Shown here: piece after piece, positions 5,752-12,917 of the stretch | Layout: each line of letters begins with the position of its first letter | How positions within the stretch are numbered: the first letter of the stretch is position 1 | Source: DATEGZ01 sp035279905 | GTDB taxonomy: Bacteria > Acidobacteriota > Vicinamibacteria > Vicinamibacterales > SCN-69-37 | Assembly (NCBI GenBank): GCA_035279905.1 | Contig: DATEGZ010000112.1 | Location: 1 to 14,163, forward strand | Direction of reading: 5' to 3' | DNA: 14,163 nt | Program-made: the position numbers and the translations under genes | The notes under the pieces: generated by a model | Told to the model about the DNA's origin: nothing | The model's database searches: none | The model's input: the letters and a program-made list of their open reading frames with translations, nothing else

Positions 5752-5931
5752 ATGGATCTCGGTCAAGTCGTGGAAGTCATCAAGGCGATCGGGTCGCTCA
5801 TCGTCGCGATCGAGGGGCTCGTCTCGACGCTGCACGCGAGCGGCGTTTCGATTCCGCCCAGCATCCACGAACAGCTCGCCGCGGCGCGCCAGGCGCATCA
5901 AGCGCTTCGCGAGACGTCGACGGCGGTGTGA
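5752..5931 (+). CDS. Hypothetical protein, 59 aa
   Basis: ATG with GAAAGG (5738-5743) 8 bases upstream. The N-terminal half is a hydrophobic helix (MDLGQVVEVIKAIGSLIVAI then EGLVSTLHASG), followed by SIPPSIHEQLAAARQAHQAL, an amphipathic helix. The hydrophobic part could be an interface or weakly membrane-associated. No family recognised. It lies in the rightward operon between the capsid-like and zinc-ribbon genes. Confidence 0.6.
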   Translation: MDLGQVVEVIKAIGSLIVAIEGLVSTLHASGVSIPPSIHEQLAAARQAHQALRETSTAV

Positions 5932-5938
5932 GGATTTC

Positions 5939-6193
5939 ATGACGAAGAAGGCACCAGCGCTGAAGGCCGGCGACGCGTGTCCCAGCTGCCGACGCGGCAC
6001 GCTCGAGGCCGCGATCGTGCCGACCGCGGAGGAACTCGCGAAGGCGTTCGAGCGCGAGAATCCGACCGGCTTACCGGACGGGTACGACACGGCGAACGCG
6101 GCGCAGCGCGAGCAACTCGGGCCGCTCTCGACGTGCAGCCGTTGTGGGTACGCGCATCGCGAGACGCCGGCGGACACGGCCGCGGCAGCGTAG
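5939..6193 (+). CDS. Small zinc-ribbon protein, 84 aa
   Basis: ATG with GAGG (5930-5933) 5 bases upstream, overlapping the previous stop. CPSC near residues 14-17 and CSRCGY near residues 66-71 form two Cys pairs separated by a long helical insert containing TAEELAKAFERENPTGLPDG. It is a zinc-ribbon-like protein with an unusually long insert between the knuckles. Its place in the structural block suggests a virion or assembly role, unproven. Confidence 0.65.
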   Translation: MTKKAPALKAGDACPSCRRGTLEAAIVPTAEELAKAFERENPTGLPDGYDTANAAQREQLGPLSTCSRCGYAHRETPADTAAAA

Positions 6194-6201
6194 CGGGCTG
6201 A

Positions 6202-7047
6202 GTGGCGGGACAACTCTTCCCGCCGTTCGGTGCGGTCACCGGCCGTGTTACGCCGGCGGCGTTTCCGTTCTACACGACCGGCGAAGACAACCTCCGGCTC
6301 GTCAGCTACAACGGCGCGACGGGCGTCGGGCTGCAAGTGGTCGCGCGCACGATCGACGCATCCGGCCATCCGACGCCCAACGTGTGGCCGCACACGCCGA
6401 ATACTGATCGCACGGCGGCGTCGAGCGATATGCCGCTGTCGGGGACGACGCTCCTCAACGCGCGCGTGATTGTCTCGAGCGGGACGCCGAAAAACGGTGA
6501 GACGTATGTGGAGCTGCAAATGATTCGCGGGATTGGTCCGGCGGCGATCGTGCTCGGGACGGTCCTCGCCGGCTACGTGACCGCGACCTCCGCGCTCGGC
6601 TGGCCGGGGTCGCCGATCGCGAACTCGCTCGAGGGGCCAGGTGCCAACAAGACGTACCTCGTAACGCCGCAGGCGCCGGGCGTGAATTGGGCGTACGACG
6701 TCCCGAGTAACACGCGCCAGGAGCTCCTCGCGATCGCCGCCTTGCTCTCGACCGATGCCACGGTCGCCGCGCGCGTCCCGCGGCTGGTGTTCGACATCGC
6801 GGGGAACAATGTCGGCGAAGCCATCCATCCGAACAGCACGCCGGCGTCGTCGACGACGCTCTATAGCTGGATGCAAGGCATGATGCAACCGTCCCCACTC
6901 GCCGTCGCCGGTCACAGTGTCACGGCGCTTCCGCAACGGTTCTTGCTGTCGTTCGGCGATCACGTCCTCGCCGCGGTGACGAATCTCCAGGCGGGCGACC
7001 AGTGGTCGTCGATTTTTGTCTGCGTCCGCGAATGGTTGGAGCCGTAA
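6202..7047 (+). CDS. Putative virion beta-rich protein, paralog A
   Basis: 281 aa from a GTG start. The protein is rich in short strands and Gly/Thr/Ser, as in virus jelly-roll or beta-sandwich proteins. It is a clear paralog of the next gene: shared segments include LLNARVIVSSGTP, SPIANSLEGPG, VPSNTRQELLAIAALLSTDA, the TPAS region, TALPQRFLLSFGD and the C-terminal VREWLE. Candidates are a capsid subunit, a vertex/spike protein or a receptor-binding protein. The ribosome site is weak (GCGGGCTGA), suggesting coupling to the zinc-ribbon gene 8 bases upstream. The role is inference. Confidence 0.6.
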   Translation: MAGQLFPPFGAVTGRVTPAAFPFYTTGEDNLRLVSYNGATGVGLQVVARTIDASGHPTPNVWPHTPNTDRTAASSDMPLSGTTLLNARVIVSSGTPKNGETYVELQMIRGIGPAAIVLGTVLAGYVTATSALGWPGSPIANSLEGPGANKTYLVTPQAPGVNWAYDVPSNTRQELLAIAALLSTDATVAARVPRLVFDIAGNNVGEAIHPNSTPASSTTLYSWMQGMMQPSPLAVAGHSVTALPQRFLLSFGDHVLAAVTNLQAGDQWSSIFVCVREWLEP

Positions 7048-7050
7048 CCG

Positions 7051-7902
7051 ATGGATCCGCAACCCGCGCCGCCGTCGTTCTCGCTGCCGATTACCGGGCT
7101 CGATGCGATCGGCGGCTCGCCGCTGTACGTCACCGTCGAGGATGCGCTCCTCGTCACCGTGTTCAACGGCGCCGCCGGCGTCAGCGTCACGATTAGTGGC
7201 CGCCTCTTAGCCTTCGGCGAAAAGCATCCGAAGCCGTTTAAGACGACGTTCACGCCGTCGACGAATCGCGCGGCGTCGCAGTTACGGATCGGGCTCGGCG
7301 ACGGCTGGCTGCTGAACGCCCAAGCGATTGTGTCGGCCGGCACGCCCGTCACCGGGCAGACCTTCGCGCGGCTCTCGCTCTGTCGCGGGCTCACGTCCGT
7401 CGCCGACGAGCTCGCGACGCTCTGCGCGGACAACATCACCGCCTCGCAGGCGACGAGCTGGCCCAACGGGCCGCTCGACAACTCGCTCGACGGCCAAGGC
7501 GCGCTTCGCTCCGTGACCGGGACCGATCCCGCGGCCGGTGCCGAGTGTAGCGATACGGTTCCGACAGGCGCTCGGTGGCGCCTGCACGCGTGGAACGTCA
7601 ACCTCGTCACGAGCGCCGCCGTCGCGAATCGCAGCGTTGGCTTCACGATCGACGACGGCGCGAACATCCTGTTCCAGACGGGCGACGGCTTTACGCAACC
7701 CGCGTCGCTGACCGTGCGGCACGTCTTCGGGGAGGGGCTCGGGAATTTCGGCAATCCGGGCGTCGCCGTCAACGGCATGTTGCCAACGTTCCTGCCGCTG
7801 CTCGGTGGCTGGCGCATTCGCACCGCGACGCAGGCGATCGACGCCGGCGACAACTACGGCGCGCCGCAGATGCTCGTCGAGGAATGGATGGAAGCGTCGT
7901 AA
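7051..7902 (+). CDS. Putative virion beta-rich protein, paralog B
   Basis: 283 aa; ATG 3 bases after the previous stop, with GGAG (7038-7041) upstream. It matches paralog A along most of its length: LLNAQAIVSAGTP, GPLDNSLDGQG, VPTGARWRLHAWNVNLVTSA, VANRSVGFTIDDG, QPASLTV, a TFLPLLGG region and the end LVEEWME. Strand-rich, no membrane segment. The pair probably arose by tandem duplication and could form a heteromeric shell or spike. The stop overlaps the next ATG (TAATG). Confidence 0.6.
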   Translation: MDPQPAPPSFSLPITGLDAIGGSPLYVTVEDALLVTVFNGAAGVSVTISGRLLAFGEKHPKPFKTTFTPSTNRAASQLRIGLGDGWLLNAQAIVSAGTPVTGQTFARLSLCRGLTSVADELATLCADNITASQATSWPNGPLDNSLDGQGALRSVTGTDPAAGAECSDTVPTGARWRLHAWNVNLVTSAAVANRSVGFTIDDGANILFQTGDGFTQPASLTVRHVFGEGLGNFGNPGVAVNGMLPTFLPLLGGWRIRTATQAIDAGDNYGAPQMLVEEWMEAS

Positions 7903-8306
7903 TGACTCTCAAGTGTCTGAGCTGTGGCGGGACGTACAAACCAGTACAGACGGACGGGACGTGGTACTTTCACGCGTGCCCACCGCTCGGCGGTAGCGAG
8001 CTCCGCGCCGCGATCGCCGCTGGCGCTTCCCCACTCACCCAGCTCCAGGCCGAGACGCTCGCGGCGATTGATGCAGGGACCTGGGCGCCGACCTTCGGCG
8101 TACCCGGTGCGCAGCAAGGGGACGCGTACCTTGCCACCCTCGGGATCCGCCGCGCGAACGCCCGCGACGAGAATCTCGACCCGGTGAAGGTACGCGCGCT
8201 GCGCAAACAGCACGACGGGCAGCTCCCGACCAACCTCAAGCCGGAGGCGCTCATGGTGAGCGCCGGCGCCGGCGTCGTCGAGCTCGACGCGGACGGGAAC
8301 GCGTAA
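7902..8306 (+). CDS. Zinc-binding small protein, 134 aa
   Basis: ATG overlapping the previous stop by one base, with GGAAG (7890-7894) 7 bases upstream. The N-terminus has a treble-clef-like CLSCGG followed by WYFHACPP, three Cys plus His as metal ligands. The middle is helical (LTQLQAETLAAIDAGTWAPT), and a second part carries RRANARDENLDPVKVRAL. The N-terminal layout matches other small phage zinc-finger proteins. Function unknown. Confidence 0.6.
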   Translation: MTLKCLSCGGTYKPVQTDGTWYFHACPPLGGSELRAAIAAGASPLTQLQAETLAAIDAGTWAPTFGVPGAQQGDAYLATLGIRRANARDENLDPVKVRALRKQHDGQLPTNLKPEALMVSAGAGVVELDADGNA

Positions 8307-8311
8307 CGCCG

Positions 8312-8713
8312 ATGGATCCGGGGCCGCTCGCGCCGATCGGCGACGAGCTCGCGCCGCTCGTCATTCCGGCGGGCTTCGTCGATCTCACCAACGGTCACAT
8401 CGCGGATACGTATCCGCATCACGACGCGCTCGACCGCGCGCAGCAAACGATCGCGGCCGCCTCGGACTCGAGCGCGTTCGATCGCGACGCCGGCGGCGCT
8501 GTCGACCAAGCCGACGCCGCGCACCAGGCGCACGCGGGCGCATTCGATAACGCCGATCCCTCCGACGTCGTCGCGTCAACGGACGCGCACAGCAGCACGA
8601 TCGACGGACACCGCGGCGATTACGACGAAACGGCGCCGCCGCCGGCGTCGGTTCCCGATCCGGGGACACCCCCGGAGGGTGATGGCGGAGGGACTCCCCC
8701 GCCGGAGATTTGA
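8312..8713 (+). CDS. Acidic, probably disordered protein, 133 aa
   Basis: The first 40 residues include hydrophobic stretches (IGDELAPLVIPAGFVDLTNG). The rest is rich in Asp, Ala, His and Ser with repeated DA/HA elements (for example AVDQADAAHQAHAGAFDNAD), and the C-terminus is Pro/Gly-rich (PPPASVPDPGTPPEGDGGG). Such composition suggests an extended or disordered protein. The frame is continuous and tightly fitted between neighbours, but there is no clear ribosome site. No family recognised. Confidence 0.55.
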   Translation: MDPGPLAPIGDELAPLVIPAGFVDLTNGHIADTYPHHDALDRAQQTIAAASDSSAFDRDAGGAVDQADAAHQAHAGAFDNADPSDVVASTDAHSSTIDGHRGDYDETAPPPASVPDPGTPPEGDGGGTPPPEI

Positions 8714-8714
8714 C

Positions 8715-8924
8715 ATGGATTTTCCGGTCAGCTACCGCGACATCCGCGACGAGGCGATCCCGCAGAAGGACGGGACCGTCCTGCGCGTGAAGCGCTACAC
8801 GTTCGATCTCGGGAAGTTCGGGCCGTTCACGGAGCGGATTCCGCTCGACGATCCGAACCCGACCGCGACGCTCAACGCGCGCATCGCGACGCTCTGTCAG
8901 CACCTCGGCGGCATCAACGCCTAG
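8715..8924 (+). CDS. Hypothetical protein, 69 aa
   Basis: ATG one base after the previous stop, with GGAG (8704-8707) 7 bases upstream. Segments FPVSYRDIRDEAIPQKDG and VLRVKRYTFDLGKFGPFTER suggest a small beta-barrel or hairpin protein, ending in a helix (TLNARIATLCQHL). No family recognised. Probably a small structural or assembly protein, by position only. Confidence 0.6.
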   Translation: MDFPVSYRDIRDEAIPQKDGTVLRVKRYTFDLGKFGPFTERIPLDDPNPTATLNARIATLCQHLGGINA

Positions 8925-8933
8925 CGGCCGGCG

Positions 8934-9749
8934 ATGTTCGGATTCCTCGGGCTCATCTTCGGCTTCATTTGGGACGGCGTTTCCGCCGCGCTCGCCGCGA
9001 CCGTCGCCGCGCTGCAGTGGGCGGTCGGTGCGCTGTGGGCGTTCGCGACGGCGACGTACAACGGGCTCATCGCGCTCGGGCAACATCTCCTCGAGGGATT
9101 CCAAAAGGCGTGGGATTTTCTCAAGAGCACGTACGAGGACGTGCTCAAGCCGGCGTGGCAAAAGCTGAGTGACTTGTTCGGACGCGTACGCGACTGGCTC
9201 ACGGAGACGTTCGGGCCGGTGATTCGCGCGCTGCGCGCGATTCGCAGCTACATCCTCGATTTTTACGCGCACTGGATTCGACCGGTGCTCGACGCCATCG
9301 ACGCCGCGCGCGCGATCTTGAAGATCCTCGAAGCGCTCCACATCACGTGGGCGCTCGCGCTCGACAACGCGCTCGGGGTCGTCGAGTCGTGGATCAATGA
9401 GGCGTTCGTCTTCGTGCTCTCGAAGCTCAACGCCGTGATCGACGTCGTCAACGGCGTCGTAACCGGGAATCTGCTCTTTCGTCGGTACCCGTTTCTGACG
9501 ACGTTGCAGCGGGACATCACGTACGTGCATCGCGAGCTCGTCAACGTGCGCGCGCGAGTGACGTCGGACGACCAGAACCTGAAGATCGCCGGCTCCGGTC
9601 ACTCCCGCAGCCTTGAGAAGATCGACGCGGACATCACGAATGTGTTCAACGAGGCGCCATCGAAGCTCGATGACCTCGTCGATACCGCTAACGCCGAGTG
9701 GGCCGCGATGTTGGGGACCGACGCCGGCGCCTCAACGCCCAGCGTGTGA
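8934..9749 (+). CDS. Hydrophobic/amphipathic helical protein, putative membrane-active virion protein
   Basis: 271 aa. Residues 1-50 are strongly hydrophobic with Trp and Phe (MFGFLGLIFGFIWDGVSAAL then WAVGALWAFATA), suggesting one or two membrane segments. Residues 55-200 are long amphipathic helices rich in aromatics and basic residues (WDFLKSTYEDVLKPAWQKLS, IRPVLDAIDAARAIL, LSKLNAVIDVVNGVVTG). The C-terminal 65 residues are polar and coiled-coil-like. It fits a protein lining an internal membrane, an ejection-related protein or a small tape-measure-like protein. The IRPVLDAID and KLNAVIDVVN patterns resemble, from memory, uncharacterised phage proteins; not verified. The ribosome site is weak. 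Confidence 0.6.
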   Translation: MFGFLGLIFGFIWDGVSAALAATVAALQWAVGALWAFATATYNGLIALGQHLLEGFQKAWDFLKSTYEDVLKPAWQKLSDLFGRVRDWLTETFGPVIRALRAIRSYILDFYAHWIRPVLDAIDAARAILKILEALHITWALALDNALGVVESWINEAFVFVLSKLNAVIDVVNGVVTGNLLFRRYPFLTTLQRDITYVHRELVNVRARVTSDDQNLKIAGSGHSRSLEKIDADITNVFNEAPSKLDDLVDTANAEWAAMLGTDAGASTPSV

Positions 9750-9751
9750 CG

Positions 9752-9967
9752 CTATCGTCGACCGACGCCGATGGAGTCAGCAGTGAGGCGCGATTCGAGT
9801 ATCTCGTTGAGGCGTTGCAGCTCGAGTCGGATTAGCTTGACGTTACGAAGGGCGGAAAACATCAGATACCACGTCCAAATGAGAAACGCCGGAAAGCCGA
9901 GCGCGCCGACGAGCACCACGAGCGGCGCGAACACGCCGAATATTGAGCTCGAATCGGATGTAGCCAT
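9752..9967 (-). CDS. Small membrane protein encoded antisense within the late block
   Basis: 71 aa on the opposite strand. The start ATG at 9967 has AAAGGAGA (the complement of 9976-9983), among the best ribosome sites in the window, 8 bases away. The product has one long membrane segment (about 12-38, APLVVLVGALGFPAFLIWTW), then a basic turn and an amphipathic helix (LIRLELQRLNEILESRL). Membrane segment plus coiled coil resembles small holin/anti-holin or spanin-type proteins. It ends 2 bases from the end of the preceding rightward gene. The overlapping + frame (9771-9998) looks like shadow. It needs its own promoter, perhaps inside the start of the 907-aa gene. Confidence 0.7.
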   Translation of the reverse strand: MATSDSSSIFGVFAPLVVLVGALGFPAFLIWTWYLMFSALRNVKLIRLELQRLNEILESRLTADSIGVGRR

Positions 9968-10003
9968 GCGCGCGTTCTCCTTTGCCGTGACAGTGTAAAC
10001 GAG

Positions 10004-12727
10004 ATGGCCGACCCCGTAGATCCCGACGCCGTTCCCGACGACGCGCAGCAGCCTGAGAAATGGGACGAAGTCGGGCAGCAGCTCCTCGCCGCGTTCTCGG
10101 GCGTCTACACGCAGGATAAGGCCAAAAACGTCATCGCCGGCGGCATGTTGAGCGCCGTGGGCGCGAGCTACAAGGTTCTCTACAAAAACCTTGTGCAGCT
10201 CGCGGTCCTAACGGGCAAAGGCGTGCACGAAGCCGAGGAGCAGGTACTGCCGATACTCGCGGCGTTTGTCGCTCCGATGGTCGCTGGGCTCTTTGGTGGA
10301 GAGATCGACTCGAGCGCGTTCGCGACTCGAGCGGCGAGCGATGGTAGGCAGGCCGCGGCGCGGGCGATTGTCGACGCCGTGCTACAGCAACTCCAGGGGG
10401 ACACCGTCGGCGCATTAGAGCCGTCGATGGACGGCTCACGGCGCGTCGCGGCCGCGGCGATGAATGCCACGCTCGAGGGTTGGTTCCAAGGGGCAATCCC
10501 CGAGCTACTCGCCGATTGTGTTCCGTGGCCGATCGGCCGTTTTGAGCCGTTGCTCAAATTGCCTGAGGACGTCATCCGCTCGCTCGGCATCGGGCGCCTC
10601 GTGCGACGCGCACTCTCGCCGCTCATCGACGCCGTCGCTGCCGAGCCGATGCGCTGGAAGGTCAACAAAGACTACACACCGAAACTCCTCAGCGCGTCGA
10701 CGGTCCTCCGACAGTTCACGCGCGGCCGCTGGGATTGGGCCGACGTCGAGGAGGAGCTCGCGCGCGACGGCTACTCGGCCGAGCGCATCGACGCGCTGTT
10801 GTCCGAACAGATCAAGCGGATGAGCATCGACGATCTCACGTGGCTGTTCTGGAACGAGCTCGTCGGCCTCGACGAAGTCATCGCGACGATGCGCGAGGAA
10901 GGGTACGACGAGCAGACCGCGAGCAAGCACGTCAACGCGCAGAACATCAAGCACGAAGACGCCATCCGGCGGACCGTCGCCAACGACGCGATCGCGGCGT
11001 ACATCGATCGGCGCATCGACGACGGGCAACTCGCGAACCTGCTCGGCGACGCCATCACCGCCCAGCACGAGCGCGATCTCCTCGTGTCCGCCGCGCGCGG
11101 CCGGCGCGCGCTGAACACCAAAGTGATGACGCCGGCGCAGGTCGCGAGCTGCGTCAAAGTCGGGATCCTGGCCGTGGCCGACTACCGCGCGTCGCTCGCG
11201 CAAGACGGGTACCTCGAGCCGGACATCACGTCGCTCGAGCTGCTCCTCCGCCACGAGCTCGACGCGAAGGCCGAGATCGAGACGCTCCGCGCGCAGCAGG
11301 CCGCCGACAAGGCCGCGGCGCTCGCCGCGCGCCAGCAGCTCGCCGATCAAAAGCGCCAGGAGCTCGCCGCCGCGCAGGCACTCAAGCGGCGCGGCTCGCT
11401 CACCGAGCTCGAGCACGCCGTTGTTCTCGGGCTCATTCCGATCAGCCGGCTCGAGGAAGTGCTCAACGCGTCGTACGATGCCGACACGGTCGGGATCTAT
11501 GTCGCCGACGTCGAGCAGCAGCGCGCCGCCTACGTCGCCGACCAACAGAAACGCGACGACGCCGCGAAGCGCGCCGCCGTGAAAGGGCTCAACGTCGGGC
11601 AGCTCGAGGCCGCGGTCTACGCCGGCGTGCTCACCGTCGACCAGTTTGCGAGCGCGGTCCGCGCGTCCGGCCTGGCCGCCGACGACGTCGACATCCTGGC
11701 GCGCACGGTCGCCGCGAAGCTCGCCGATCTCACCGCGGCGAAGCAGGCGCGCGCCGACGCCTCGACGCGCGCGAAGCAGCAACAGGTACCGCTCACGACG
11801 ATCGAGCAGCTCGTACTCCGCGGCCTCCGGCCGATGACGGCGTACGACCAGGCGTTGACCGATCTCGGCTTCGACGACGCGCAGCGCGCGGCCATGCGCG
11901 AGCTCCTGCAAGCCAGGATCGACGAGCGCGCCGACGCCGCCGCGGTCCGCGAGCAGCAAAAACAGAAAGACACGAGCCGCGGCCTGTCGCTCGAGCAATT
12001 CCGCAAGGCCGTCATCGCGGGGACGCGAACGATCGACCAATTCCAGGCGTACCTCGTGGCGAACAAATACACGGCGGATGCGGTGGCCGTCCTCGTCGAC
12101 GAGCTGCAATCCGACGTGGACGCTGCCGCGGCCGCGCAGCAGCGTCGCGATCAGGCGGACGCCGCGAGTGGACGCGCGGGCGTAGCCGTCACGACCGCGG
12201 CGCGGGCTGCGCGGCTCGGCGTCATCACGCCGGACGCGTATCAAGCGGCGCTCGAGGCCGCCGGCTATTCGCAAGATGACATCGCGCTCGAGCTCGAGCT
12301 GCTCGTCGCTGAGATGGCGACGGCGAAAAGTAATCAGAAACTGGCGGCCGCGACCGCGACGCCGACGTCGGCGCACGGCCTCACGCTCGCGCAGATCGCG
12401 AGCGCCGTGAAGGCCGGCGCCGCGACGCGTGCCGACTACATCAGCGCCGCCGGCGCCGCCGGCCTGAGCGACGACGCGATCGCGACGCTCACGGCGCAGC
12501 TCGACGACGAGCTCGCGGCGATCGCCGACGCGAAGAGCCGGCGCCAGCAGATCGTGCCCGCGCTACTCGCCGCCGGCGTCGACCTAGCCGATCTCGAGAA
12601 TCAAGTGCGCGCGCGGTCGATCACCGTCGAGCAATTCGAGCAGCAGCTCGAGGCGCTCAACTACTCGGAAGCCGACGCGCAGCTCGTCGGGTCGCTGCTC
12701 GAGACGGAGCTCGCCGATGGACGGTAG
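10004..12727 (+). CDS. 907-aa helical-repeat protein, putative virion structural protein
   Basis: Residues 1-35 are polar. Residues 36-100 contain hydrophobic, Gly-rich helices (IAGGMLSAVGASYKVLY; LPILAAFVAPMVAGLFGG) that could touch a membrane. From about residue 226 to the end come some ten to eleven related units of 60-70 aa. Each has a helix, a turn with G-(V/I/L)-(T/S)-x-(D/E)-x-(F/Y), a second helix, and a GY/GL turn followed by an acidic helix. Clear units begin near 375, 464, 528, 596, 659, 727, 791 and 850. Example: VGQLEAAVYAGVLTVDQF. Ala/Gln/Lys-rich helices link them. A long solenoid or rod is likely. Candidate roles are internal scaffold, tape-measure-like or tail-like protein. 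No enzymatic motif is seen. The ribosome site is weak. Confidence 0.65.
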   Translation: MADPVDPDAVPDDAQQPEKWDEVGQQLLAAFSGVYTQDKAKNVIAGGMLSAVGASYKVLYKNLVQLAVLTGKGVHEAEEQVLPILAAFVAPMVAGLFGGEIDSSAFATRAASDGRQAAARAIVDAVLQQLQGDTVGALEPSMDGSRRVAAAAMNATLEGWFQGAIPELLADCVPWPIGRFEPLLKLPEDVIRSLGIGRLVRRALSPLIDAVAAEPMRWKVNKDYTPKLLSASTVLRQFTRGRWDWADVEEELARDGYSAERIDALLSEQIKRMSIDDLTWLFWNELVGLDEVIATMREEGYDEQTASKHVNAQNIKHEDAIRRTVANDAIAAYIDRRIDDGQLANLLGDAITAQHERDLLVSAARGRRALNTKVMTPAQVASCVKVGILAVADYRASLAQDGYLEPDITSLELLLRHELDAKAEIETLRAQQAADKAAALAARQQLADQKRQELAAAQALKRRGSLTELEHAVVLGLIPISRLEEVLNASYDADTVGIYVADVEQQRAAYVADQQKRDDAAKRAAVKGLNVGQLEAAVYAGVLTVDQFASAVRASGLAADDVDILARTVAAKLADLTAAKQARADASTRAKQQQVPLTTIEQLVLRGLRPMTAYDQALTDLGFDDAQRAAMRELLQARIDERADAAAVREQQKQKDTSRGLSLEQFRKAVIAGTRTIDQFQAYLVANKYTADAVAVLVDELQSDVDAAAAAQQRRDQADAASGRAGVAVTTAARAARLGVITPDAYQAALEAAGYSQDDIALELELLVAEMATAKSNQKLAAATATPTSAHGLTLAQIASAVKAGAATRADYISAAGAAGLSDDAIATLTAQLDDELAAIADAKSRRQQIVPALLAAGVDLADLENQVRARSITVEQFEQQLEALNYSEADAQLVGSLLETELADGR

Positions 12728-12917
12728 CGTCCTAGAAATCATTCATATCGGCGTCACCATCGCGATCGCCATCATCGGCGCGCTCGTCGTGCAGCCGATT
12801 CGCGAGATGCGCCGCGACCTCGCCGACCTCGTCGAGCGCCTGGCGCGGCTCGAAGGACGCGAGCAGATGCGCGACGCGCGCGGCTGGAACGGGGACGAGC
12901 GCCGGCATGGCCGATGA
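12717..12917 (+). CDS. Holin-like small membrane protein, 66 aa
   Basis: ATG overlapping the end of the 907-aa gene by 11 bases, with GGAG 7 bases upstream. One membrane segment (about residues 8-26, IIHIGVTIAIAIIGALVV) is followed by a charged amphipathic helix (REMRRDLADLVERLARLEG) and a basic tail. Size, topology and place directly before the endolysin fit a class III-like holin that lets the endolysin reach the cell wall. Holins are assigned by context, so this is a probable call. Confidence 0.6.
   Translation: MDGSVLEIIHIGVTIAIAIIGALVVQPIREMRRDLADLVERLARLEGREQMRDARGWNGDERRHGR

Noticed and set aside
4764..5753. A 329-codon - strand frame opposite the capsid-like gene
   Set aside because: Low-complexity Arg/Asp/Val sequence, with no start signal; it runs through the hairpin at 5701-5733.
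5674..7062. A 462-codon - strand frame opposite paralog A
   Set aside because: Arg-rich, no motif, no ribosome site or operon fit; paralog A has a true homologue next door.
8660..8707. GC-rich inverted pieces (GGGG/CCCC) that could form a terminator
   Set aside because: They lie inside the Pro/Gly codons at the end of the 8312-8713 gene, with no T-tract; composition explains them.
8385..9602. A 405-codon - strand frame across four small genes
   Set aside because: It spans several well-fitted + strand genes with their own ribosome sites and has shadow-like Arg/Glu-rich composition.
9771..9998. A 75-codon + frame opposite the antisense membrane gene
   Set aside because: No ribosome site and Ser/Arg-rich; the - strand product has a clear membrane segment and strong ribosome site.
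10735..12279. A 514-codon + frame inside the 907-aa gene
   Set aside because: Almost pure Arg/Ala/Gly low-complexity sequence, a shifted-frame shadow of the repeat gene.
10505..12376. A 623-codon open frame on the - strand opposite the 907-aa gene
   Set aside because: It is very rich in Arg with no domain pattern and mirrors the codon structure of the real gene; GC-rich DNA commonly leaves such antisense frames open.
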